Shown here: positions 1 through 8,983 of the stretch, piece by piece | Layout: every line of letters begins with the position of its first letter | Position numbering within the stretch: the stretch's first letter is position 1 | NCBI RefSeq assembly: GCF_000330505.1 | Contig: NW_004191832.1 | Coordinates: forward strand, 63,309 to 127,308 | Origin: Entamoeba invadens IP1 | Taxonomy: Eukaryota; Evosea; Mastigamoebida; Endamoebidae | DNA length: 64,000 nt | Direction of reading: 5' to 3' | Program-made: the position numbers and the translations under genes | Notes under the pieces: generated by a model | Databases searched by the model: none | Seen by the model: the letters and a program-made list of their open reading frames with translations, nothing else | Told to the model about the DNA's origin: nothing

Positions 1-1420
1 AGAACTCCCTAAAGTCCCGTTTTTTATTTTTTTTATTTTTCTTAAAAAAACAAAAAATCAAAAATACAGTCTTAGTTTTGAAAAAAAATACCCGTTCAAT
101 TATTTTCGTACAATATCAAAAAATTATCGGACTGTAAGCCAGTATTTAAAAAAACGATCCCGTTATTTGATTTGATTTTAACTCGATACCATACAACATA
201 AACTCAACATTGTAGCTCAAATTACACAACGATAAAGACGTTAGTAAATTGGTATGTTGTTGTTTATATCATTTTGTTACTAAATGTTAGTTTCATAAAA
301 AAACAAATTTCAATTGAAAACAAACACGTGGTTTTCTTTTATGGACAAAGAAAATGAAACAAAAAGTTCCTGAAGATATAAATAAAATAAATCTAATATT
401 TCATAATTCCGACTTATGATATTATTATTGAGTGACAACAAATTAAGCACACTATAATTTAAATAATGTTTGTGCCTTTTTCTTTTTTTATGAACAAAAG
501 AAAATAAAATAACAAGTTTTTTTTAAAAAATAAATTAGAGCAAACATTTAATAATTATAAGTTTTGATATTTTAGTTATTGTTGTGACGACACCATCGGT
601 ATATCATTATTACGCGATATATTTGCATATGTTTTTTATTTTATTTTATTATAAATGAAGGCTCGACTTTGAAAATTTTTGCATTTATTTTATCAGAATT
701 TTATAATAAGATGCACTTTTGTAATAAATCACATGTTTTTCAAAAACAAAAATCCCGTTATTTCAAAATTTATTGGGAAATAATTTAAAAATTCTCAAAG
801 TAAAAAAAAATATTTTTTGAAGACATTTTTTCTCATTTTACTTAAAAAATAATCGAAATTTAATACAAAAACTGATTTCCAAAAATACCAAACAAAACAA
901 ATGCAAAAATTGGGGAAACCCCAGTACAAAATTTTGAAAAACAGTTTACAATATTTTTAAATATTAAAACGTTTTTAATATAAGATTGAATACAGTATAT
1001 ATTGGATAAGAGTCCAAAATTTGTATTTTAAAACAAACAAAAAACCAGATCGTTTTGTTTTTTGTCTTTAAAAAAACATTTTTTTAACTTTAGCTTGGGT
1101 TGATACAATAAAAATGATTTTGCTGATTATTTATAAAAATATTTTGGTGATTTTTTACACAAAAATAAATGCATTATTGAAATGATTAATGTTTGTTAAA
1201 TAGCCACAACAAACATAAATATACACAATTACTTTAATAAATATATTTTTAAGATTTAACTTGGTTTTATTGACAAAACTTTTTATTGAAACTATTTAAT
1301 TATTTAAGTTCGATGCAGTCAAAACATGTCATTACTTGAACGACACTGAGGGTCGAAGACAAAATAATAATTATAATCATTATTAGTCTTTATCAAAACA
1401 CACAAAAAGTTATAGAAATT
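1..1420. other. AT-rich non-coding DNA
   Basis: No convincing coding frame is visible on either strand. The stretch is homopolymer-rich A/T DNA typical of the intergenic parts of this window. A TACAG-starting sequence near 989 resembles a mariner/pogo terminus, but I found no inverted partner downstream of the transposase, so no element boundary is called. Confidence 0.6.
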
Positions 1421-2795
1421 GTGAAACAACAGTTAAATTTGGTTATCTCTCCAAAACAAATTTATCGGTTGGATTTTATCTATATAGAAACATTAAGGGA
1501 ATTTCCTTCATCGCAAAAACGCAAAAGAAAACCACAGAACCCTGAACTCGAGGAAGCAATGATCAATTGGTTTCATGAAGTTCGTGAAGCGGGAATACCA
1601 ATTGATTATTTTATGTTGGTTCACCAAGCTAAAAAATTCATTCAAGAACACTCAGAAACTATCCATCAAGGCGCGTCTATTGGGTGGGCTCAAAATTTTG
1701 CAAAAGAAACAATTAAAAAGGTACAAAACTAACGGCGAAGAGGTTTTTGTTGATTTGGTAAAGGTTCGTACTCTTTTTGAAGAACTGTTAAGGGTTGTTA
1801 GTGAGTATAAGAAAGAAGATGTATACAATGCCGATGAGATGGGTTTGTATTATATGGCTTTGCCAGAAAACACTCTTGATGATTCACAGAAAAGTGGGTA
1901 TAAAACGTCAAAGGCTCGCATTTCTTTAATGATTTGTACTTCTTTAGTGGGAGAGAAGAGGCCTCTATTGGTAATAGGCCTAACTAAAAGTCCTATGTTG
2001 TTTAAAGACCCACACCTTACTACTTATAAAAATATATACATCAGCCAGAAAAAATCATGGATGAAGACGTGTATATTTCATTTTTGGTTGAAACATTGGG
2101 ACGATGAAATTGATCGCTTGACTCCTGATCGCACCATTCTCCTTATTGTTGACAACTGTCCCAGCCACACTTTGAAAATCAAAACTGAAACTGCGCTTTG
2201 TGATCTTGATGAAAGATACGTTTTTAAAGGAAGAGATCACAAGAATTTATACGTTTATGAACTATCTGGGTTGAGACATATAATTATAACGTACCTTCCT
2301 GAAAATTCGACATCGAAATACCAACCAGACGATGTTGGTATAATAATGTCTTTTAAAAGGCATTACCATCGCCTTTTTATGGATGTTATTCTGAGTTCAG
2401 TAAATCTCAATAGAATATTGCCCACATACACTGTTGGTAATGCAATAGAGATATGTGTTAAAGCTTGGGATGAAGTGACAACCACAATAATAACCAACTG
2501 TTGGACTCATGCAGGCTATGATAATTGTTATGAAGATTGTTATGAAATTGTTGATCCTGTGTATGAATGGGTTTTTGAAGGTGAAAATGTGCCCATTGTG
2601 ATGAAGAATAAAGAGCACAATAATGATTCTAATATCTCAATAAAAAACAATGATAATGAAGAAAGAAAAATTAAAGAAAATCTTCAGAATTTTGTTGTTC
2701 AAAGAATACTCATAAATAGAAAAAATTTGGATCTTCGAAGAAAGTTACAATGTATCGACACAGAAAGTTTAAACTTAACTCAAAGTGTTGAGTAA
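1421..2795 (+). pseudogene. Broken pogo/Tigger-like (Tc1-mariner superfamily) transposase
   Basis: This is a decayed cut-and-paste transposase. The first reading frame (to 1732) carries a CENP-B/Tc5-type helix-turn-helix segment. A one-base frame change near 1700-1730 moves into a second frame that encodes the DDE_1 catalytic core to 2795. Three acidic residues of the pogo-type DDD triad are visible: Asp in NADEMG (1833-1835), Asp in VDNCPSH (2151-2153) and Asp in QPDDVG (2331-2333). Pogo enzymes use DDD, so the catalytic residues survive. The frame opens with GTG, and no in-frame ATG lies between the upstream stop (1337) and 1559, so the 5' end is also damaged or missing. The C-terminal part is Asn/Lys rich. 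I could not identify terminal inverted repeats for this copy. The frame break could be a sequencing error, but the missing start argues for a true relic. Confidence 0.8.
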
Positions 2796-3118
2796 ATGAA
2801 TCATAGTTGTATTTCAGAGTGCACTATTAAAAACATATTTCAATATATTAATTGTATTAATATGTCAACTATTCTTAATAATTATAAAAATAATATCAAT
2901 ATTATTATTCTATAAAATAAGATGTAATTTTTATATTAATAATCATTCTACTTGTTATAGTTTTGTTAAATACAACAATATTAATAAAACATATAATAAT
3001 ATAAAATATTTAAAAATTAATTAAATTGTTTTCAGACAAATAGTATAGTGTATTGAATTAAAATATGAAATAAAACCATTTCAGTTATTTTTATTATCGA
3101 ATGTAATTTAATTTATTA
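2796..3118. other. AT-rich spacer after transposase relic
   Basis: No gene seen. It separates the transposase relic from the TA-flanked inverted-repeat element that starts at 3119, and may include the 3' end of the transposase-bearing element. Confidence 0.5.
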
Positions 3119-4261
3119 CAGTGGCAATATTTTAGTACTCATTTTAGAATAAACCCACTTAAGTGAGTAAATTTTGGTTTTATTTTTGAAAATAACAAAA
3201 AATTTAAAAAAACCGAAATTATGTTATAAGACAAAATCATTTTAATTATAAGAAATTATTTTTTATTAAAAATAACATTTTTATAACAAAAACATAAAAA
3301 AGAAAAAATAATTAATTGAAGTTTATTTCATGACATTTGCAAAACTTGGGCTAGTGTATATGTTGATTTGTTCTGGTGAAGACTTTATGATTTTTTAAGT
3401 CCTTTTCAAGTTTAAACATTTTTAATGCTTTGAGTGGAAAACTTGTCGAATCTAGAATCCATTTGGTATTTGACCAAAAAGTGTATGATTTTTACATTTT
3501 TGTGTAAAAAACCACATTTTACGATTTACACAAAATGTAACTTATTTTTTTTGGTCCAAATGTTTCTTTAAAACAGTTTTCAACAAAAGCTCAAAAGTTT
3601 AATTTAAAAATACCGACTTTGAAGTTGATAAAATTAAAAAATAATCAATTCGTTCTCAAATTAAAAAACTCATTTCTTCGTATTATCCCGTTTTTTCACA
3701 AATTGTTCCTTTAATGTTATTTATTTGTAATTGTTATTGTTTAAATTTTCATCTTTTTCGATTCATTTTTTATGTTTTTTTATTTTTCTATCATCTTCTT
3801 TTGAATATTAACAACAACTGTTATGAACTATTTTTTAAATGTAATTTGTTCAAAAACAATCGTTGAACTAATGAACACAAAAAGACCACAGATTAATTCC
3901 AGATTTTATTTTCAAGCTTGTCTATTGTGCTATTAATTGTTCTTTTTTCACTTTTTGAACCTTTTTGAGCTTCTTTTTGTCAAAAGAAAATACTTTTCGA
4001 AACGAATTTTGTAAAAAACAAAAGCTATATTTAAAGTTTGTTTTAATTAAAATAAAAACCATTTCAAATATTTTTTTTCTTCTCGAGCAAAATTAACTTT
4101 TTTCTCAAAAAACAAAGAAAGACCCAATAAAACCCATTTTCCTATTTATAAAGGGTGGTACTTAGTTTTTTTTATTTTGGCTTAAAGTTCAACCAAAGTT
4201 TCACAAACTTTACTCACTTAAATGGGTTTATTCCAAATTAAGTAGGTTTATACCATCACTG
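3119..4261. mobile_element. Non-autonomous TA-flanked (mariner/pogo-type) element
   Basis: The element begins CAGTG and ends CACTG, flanked by TA on both sides (3117-3118 and 4262-4263), the target duplication of Tc1/mariner/pogo transposons. The ends form an imperfect inverted repeat of about 58 bp in the same register without gaps; its best block, AATAAACCCAYTTAAGTGAG, lies at 3149-3168 and, inverted, at 4212-4231. The 1143 bp body has no ORF, so the copy cannot move by itself. The pogo-like transposase relic 320 bp upstream could belong to the family that mobilised it, but this is inference. Confidence 0.8.
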
Positions 4262-5294
4262 TAATATTTTTGTTGTTTGATTCTATTTAAACGTAATATA
4301 ATTCATTTCGTTAATTAAAAATTATATAGAAATTAAGGTAAAAATTAGAACGCTCTTTCAAAGTCACTTATTTTCTATCCCCTCACGTTGGGACCAATTG
4401 TAAAATACAGATAGAAGAATTATTGGTTGTCATGGAAAAATGGTTTTCATGAAATTAATGTTATTAAAAACAAAAAATCGATTGTTTTTTTAAAAATCTT
4501 TTAATGAATCGAGTAAGTCGATTATCAAATGAAATAAATATCAACTAATTTTGTTTTATAATATTAGTTATAATATATTATAATATAATATTATAAAAGG
4601 CATTAAACAAATGTTAATAATGTTAATATTTTAAACTTTTAACAATAATAAAAATTATGTATTTGAAAAAGACTTATTAAATGACGTATATTTGTGTTTT
4701 TTGGTGAACATAACAACAATAGGAGATATAGACAATAAAAACAATAATCAGCACAAAACGTTTGGTTAATTTGAACACAATAACAACTTTCATAACGAAA
4801 TGTCCTATTTGTAATATAACGTCATATTACACGTTGTTTATTAATGAATGCCTTATGATTAATTATTTGCTTTCAACATTATAAATATACAAACCTGATA
4901 ATCGTTATTATTGCTTGTTTGATTTAAGCATAATCAACTTATTTTTTATAAATTGCACATTCCAACATCTATTCATTTTATATCATGATGACAAGGTGCA
5001 ATCAATTTTGATTTTGAAGATGAGTAAAATCTTTTTGTGGTTTTTCTGTTTTTTTATAAAAACTGATTTTTTTTAATTTTTTCATCATTTTGACAACCAC
5101 TTTCTAAAAAATCAATCAAAACTACCACTGCTTTCCCGTAAATTTATATGTTAAACAACTAACAATTTATAATTATTAAAAATGAATATATAAAAAATAC
5201 TTTTTTATACTCTTGACAACCACTTTTTCTTGCATCTGTACTATTTATTATTTCTTTTTAAACAAAAAATAAAATCTACAAATAATTAAAACCA
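4262..5294. other. AT-rich non-coding DNA
   Basis: No gene or repeat with defined ends is visible. It lies between two transposable elements and has no supported coding frame. Confidence 0.5.
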
Positions 5295-7026
5295 TAAAGG
5301 GGTGGAAAAAAGCGCTGCAAGAAAAAAAGCGATGTAGTCAAATTAATAGTTTTATATAAATTGTTTTATAATTTGTTGTATAGTTATGTTTTCCAATATT
5401 CCGCGATATGATTCAAAAAACATAATTTACAAAGAAAAACTTATTTTATGAAATTGCCCAAGTTGTGAAAGTCAATGTGTAAATTATTTTTTATTGCTGA
5501 AAGAAGTTGAGTTTGCTGAGATAAAACACGAAGAGCTTCAATTTGTTTCTTCAAAAGTTTTCATTGAAAACAATTGATTGTCAAAAATCCCAGAAAGAGT
5601 TCGAATTTTTTGCTTATTTTTTTATATTTTTTTCAACAAAAATTTCTATTTTTTGCGAAAATACAAAAACTTAAAATCGAAACCCCGCGAGTGCACCTTA
5701 TTTTCACACCCCCTACGAGTTTTTTTCTTTTTTTAGAACAAAAGGTAGTCTTTTCTTGAATTCTCAACAGTGGGCACTCAACCGCCCTGAATAACCTCAA
5801 TCTCTATTTACAATGTTTAAATTTTTGATTAAACGATTCACACCTTCTCTTACGAAAGAAGGTGTGCACCTTAATTTCACACCCTGTACAAACGGATTCC
5901 TCATTCGTTCAAAACTGCATTTTGTGGCCAAACTGATAAAAAAACATATTGAAGTGCCACAGGTCTAGAAGTTGAGTGTCTCCACTCCCAGTCGTTTTTA
6001 GAGTCCCCGTCGAACAAGCGATAAACAACTCGTTTTATTTTTTCACTTCCTTTTTTCAAATTTTTTTACGAAAATTGAAGCAAAACATGAAAAATGGTAA
6101 AGAAAATGGTAATAAGATGAGTGTTTTGAATTAAAACGTTTGCAGCGGTAAAAAGACTTTGCATGTGTCCATCCGGGGTTTCAGTGTTTTTTGTTCTGAA
6201 ATGCTTAAAAACTCGTCTTTTTGAGGCAAAAATGATTTTGTGTTGCATTTCTTAATATAAAAAACATGTGAATGGTAATGCAGCGCTTTTATCCGCCGTG
6301 CAGGTGAAAGTTAAAAAGACGGGGAGGATTTATCATGCTAGCCAGGAGTGTGCCAGCCATAACTTTTTGGTGATAACAAACAATATATTGGTGTTATATT
6401 GTGTGTTTTTGTTGAGAAGAGGTTAACGAATTAATTTTATGCCGTGAAAAAAGACCACATTTTTTCTCTGTTTTTTGGTAAATCTTGGCGTTTTGGGAAA
6501 GTTTGAGTGTTACAGTTACTTTGATTTGAAAAAAAAATGTTTACATCGGTTTTAAGTTTTTGTATTTTTTTCATGTTTTTTACTTGAGGCAAAACAAAAA
6601 CAAGGTTAAAACAATTAATTAAATTGCTTGTGAATGGTATTGCAGCGGGTTTTTCCGCCGGGTAGATAAATCTGCCAAAACTGCATTTTGATTATTTAAT
6701 GAGGAAAAAAGAAAGAAAAACGGTGAAAAACACATTGATAACAACTTTGTACGTCTTTTTTAGTTGTAGTTGCTCAAGAAAAACTCGATGGAAAAAACAC
6801 CGTGAAACAATTTCAACACAACACTATTAAATTGGCGTGTATTGCTAAGTTCAATAAAAACGATCGAAAAGAAATTAAAAATGTTGGATAGTACTTTATG
6901 TGCATTTAATAAGTAATTTTATGGTTTTATTTTATTTTTTTTGTGTGGGAAAGATACTATAATTATAATTATTTAAAATAAAAATTTTAATTGCTTTTGC
7001 TATTGTTTAAAAAAATAACTGAGAGG
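5295..7026 (+). mobile_element. Left part of piggyBac-like element, copy A
   Basis: Starts with AAAGGGGTGGAAAAAAGCGC, matching the left end of copy B at 8986. Five blocks then match copy B in order with a nearly constant offset of 3664-3689 bp: around 5398, 5687, 5866-6050, 6270 and 6625 (copy B 9067, 9351, 9530-9715, 9935 and 10295). The GCGGGTTTTTCCGCC-like subterminal motif recurs at 6278 and 6637. The flank reads ATAA instead of TTAA, so the target duplication is probably mutated. No transposase is encoded; short frames inside are not supported as genes. The copy is interrupted at 7027 by a different element and I could not find its right end. Confidence 0.6.
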
Positions 7027-7169
7027 AGTAGTATATAAATTCTGTGGATTTAGGGGGCACCCCATTTTATCTATATTTTATAATACTTTAATTAAATCGC
7101 GAGGTACGCGAAACATCGTCACATCTTTTACGACTCTTCGAGTCTGAGGACAGTAGGTCCGTAGATGTG
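7027..7169 (+). repeat. Left terminal inverted repeat of the 7027-8539 element
   Basis: Runs from the AGTAGTATATAAATTC terminus to GTAGATGTG. It pairs with 8397-8539 with one difference (C versus T in the GACTC hairpin arm, near 7136). It is GC-richer than the surroundings and contains four compact palindromes. Confidence 0.85.
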
Positions 7170-7205
7170 TCGATGCTTTGCTGCGTTTGAGATGCGTGTT
7201 TCTTG

Positions 7206-7338
7206 TCAGCCTTCGGCATGACGCTTTGCTCAATTTCATTTGGAGAATAAGACATACCAAATATTGTTTTTGGTGTTGGAGCTTTGCGTTGCATCTTCGA
7301 TTCGGCTACGATCCTTCGGATCTGAGGAACTTCGTTCC
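7206..7338. repeat. Cluster of GAA/TTC-loop mini-hairpins
   Basis: Three perfect short palindromes with a TTC (other strand GAA) loop lie here: GCC-TTC-GGC (7209-7217), GATCC-TTC-GGATC (7310-7322) and GGAAC-TTC-GTTCC (7326-7338). The 16-mer TCATGCCGAAGGCTGA that carries the first one also occurs exactly at 8066-8081 (same strand as 7206-7221) and at 8302-8317 (opposite strand). C-GAA-G is the closing-pair/triloop arrangement known to form unusually stable DNA mini-hairpins. The hairpins fall inside predicted reading frames. Confidence 0.75.
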
Positions 7339-7496
7339 GTACGTGTTGCGTCTCTTACTTTAATAATTTCAGAAGTATCTATTTGTTTTAATAAGTCCGT
7401 CTTCGTAGTTTGATTTGTTTTGTCTGAAGATAACAAATTTTTGAAAAATGTTTTTAATGACTTTGATTTTGATTGAGAAGTATTATCTGTACTCAT
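7236..7496 (-). CDS. Small Ser/Thr/Lys-rich protein in the long-TIR element
   Basis: An 86 aa frame starting with ATG. The first 45 residues are Ser/Thr/Lys rich (SQSKSKSLKTFFKNLLSSDK). The rest runs through the GC-rich hairpin cluster, encoding an Arg/Ser/Asp-rich stretch that may simply be the translated palindromes. A second frame (7088-7294) overlaps its end and carries the MPKAD peptide that is also found in the neighbouring 180 aa frame, so an intron or frame change could join them. I recognise no domain. It may be a real element protein or a relic. Confidence 0.35.
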   Translation of the reverse strand: MSTDNTSQSKSKSLKTFFKNLLSSDKTNQTTKTDLLKQIDTSEIIKVRDATRTERSSSDPKDRSRIEDATQSSNTKNNIWYVLFSK

Positions 7497-7695
7497 TTAT
7501 ATTAAGATAAAAATAAAAATATATTATTTATACATTACTAAATATATTATTAATAAAGTAATATAACAATATTATTATAATAACTATAAAATAAACATAC
7601 TCAATAGATGTCTTCAGATAAGATGTAAAATATATTAATTTGTTTTTACAGTTTATGAAAACCTTAGAACTACAGTTCGTACGGAAAGTCAATAT

Positions 7696-8238
7696 CTATT
7701 GAATTGCCTGAACTGTAATTTCATTAATTAAAAATATTCTATTATCTTTTCCTTTACAATAACCACGATCCATAAAGTTTTGAAATTTTTTATAATTATC
7801 TTTATTATTTAAACACATCGATATTTCATAACCTTTTTCAATAACATTAGGACTAACATAATATTTTACAATTATATCTTTTATATTATTATTTTTAATA
7901 AATTGATTAAAGTATTCTTTAAATTTATAAATTCTTGTTTTAAATTTAGAACAATCACAATCTAAGTTAGCTACAACTTTATTATCTTCATTATAATAAA
8001 CATAATCATTTACATCTTCTTCACTTGATTCATCAGAATAATCATGATTTTCTATAATATCTTCATCAGCCTTCGGCATGAGTTTCTCGTCACTAGATTC
8101 ACTTTCAAGTTCACTAATATTTTTAGAATCATCTATAAATTCATCGATATTTTTATCTGTATTTAAATTATATAATAATTTTAAAGGACAAAGCTCGATA
8201 TACTTTCTAAAAGCTTCATTCATGTACTGTTCCGTCAT
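7696..8238 (-). CDS. Acidic hypothetical protein of the long-TIR element
   Basis: A 180 aa frame with ATG at 8238, entirely inside the 7027-8539 element. Residues about 30-90 are strongly acidic (runs of D/E/S). The C-terminal half (from about residue 97) looks like a compact folded domain with Lys/Asn/Tyr-rich strands and Cys-Asp-Cys near residue 98. The in-frame peptide MPKADE (around residue 54) is encoded by the 16 bp palindromic repeat, as if the repeat had been inserted into the gene without breaking the frame. No transposase, integrase or replication motif is visible. Codon use is as AT-rich as the neighbourhood except for the repeat. Function unknown. Confidence 0.5.
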   Translation of the reverse strand: MTEQYMNEAFRKYIELCPLKLLYNLNTDKNIDEFIDDSKNISELESESSDEKLMPKADEDIIENHDYSDESSEEDVNDYVYYNEDNKVVANLDCDCSKFKTRIYKFKEYFNQFIKNNNIKDIIVKYYVSPNVIEKGYEISMCLNNKDNYKKFQNFMDRGYCKGKDNRIFLINEITVQAIQ

Positions 8239-8396
8239 TTAAAGGAAAATAAATAATTACATTAATATAAATTTACTATATATATTGATCTATAATTAAA
8301 TTCATGCCGAAGGCTGAAAACCTGAGGATCCGAAGAATCGAAACGAATGTGAGATTCTAGAGACATCAAAGATGTCGATATTTTGGGAAAATTCAC

Positions 8397-8539
8397 CACA
8401 TCTACGGACCTACTGTCCTCAGACTCGAAAAGTCGTAAAAGATGTGACGATGTTTCGCGTACCTCGCGATTTAATTAAAGTATTATAAAATATAGATAAA
8501 ATGGGGTGCCCCCTAAATCCACAGAATTTATATACTACT
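8397..8539 (-). repeat. Right terminal inverted repeat of the 7027-8539 element
   Basis: Reverse complement of 7027-7169. The mismatch disrupts the GACTC-GAA-GAGTC hairpin on this side (GACTC-GAA-AAGTC). Confidence 0.85.
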
Positions 8540-8983
8540 GAGGTTTCGATAATCACAATTTCGATGACACACACCATTATTTTATTTACAAAACGTTTTT
8601 TTCATAAAGACTCATTGTTAGAGCTGTTTGGCAATTTTTGAAAATACTCAAAAAGTTTCAAAATTTTAGTTAAACTAGAAGTTGCCAAAGTCGTCATGCT
8701 CAACAGCTTTTATGGTTTTAGTTGTTAGCTCAAAGTATTTAAAAAAAACAACTTATTTTGATTTATTTTTTTATGATTGTAATAATTTGAAAAATGCTCA
8801 AAAACATACAAAATGTCAAATTTATTAGTATAACAAACAAAAAATTCAAAACAAAAAAAATAGTTGGGAATTTTTTACAATTAATAAATTTAAATATGTA
8901 TTTAGTTTATATTATATTAATATCTTTATTATAGTATAATTCATATCTTTAATAGTTTTGAACAAAATAGTATTTTTATACTA
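8540..8983. other. Non-coding remainder between the two transposons
   Basis: Begins with the right GAGG duplication and continues to the TTAA of copy B. It is probably the interrupted continuation of copy A, but I see no clear match to copy B. Confidence 0.4.

Larger units (their letters stand above)
7027..8539. mobile_element. 1.5 kb long-TIR element with hairpin-rich ends, class unknown
   Basis: A 1513 bp element bounded by 143 bp inverted repeats (7027-7169 and 8397-8539) that differ at one base by my reading. The termini read AGTAGTATATAAATTC. GAGG occurs immediately outside both ends (7023-7026, 8540-8543), consistent with a 4 bp target duplication. It is inserted in piggyBac-like copy A. 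The TIR contains a run of small hairpins: GGGG-CA-CCCC (7054-7063), TCGCG-AGGTA-CGCGA (7097-7111), GACTC-TTC-GAGTC (7132-7144) and GGAC-AGTAG-GTCC (7148-7160). Two minus-strand frames lie inside. Long TIRs are known in Polinton/Maverick, Mutator and foldback elements, but their usual duplications (6 bp, 9-11 bp) do not match GAGG. The near identity of the TIRs suggests recent insertion. Confidence 0.8.

Noticed and set aside
989..1021. TACAGTATATATTGG sequence as the left end of the pogo-like element
   Set aside because: No inverted partner was found downstream of the transposase, so the boundary cannot be supported.
7054..7160. Hairpin-rich TIR as a parvovirus-like or other viral terminus
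   Set aside because: No replication or capsid gene is present and the hairpins are small and separate; the transposon-like duplication explains the data better.
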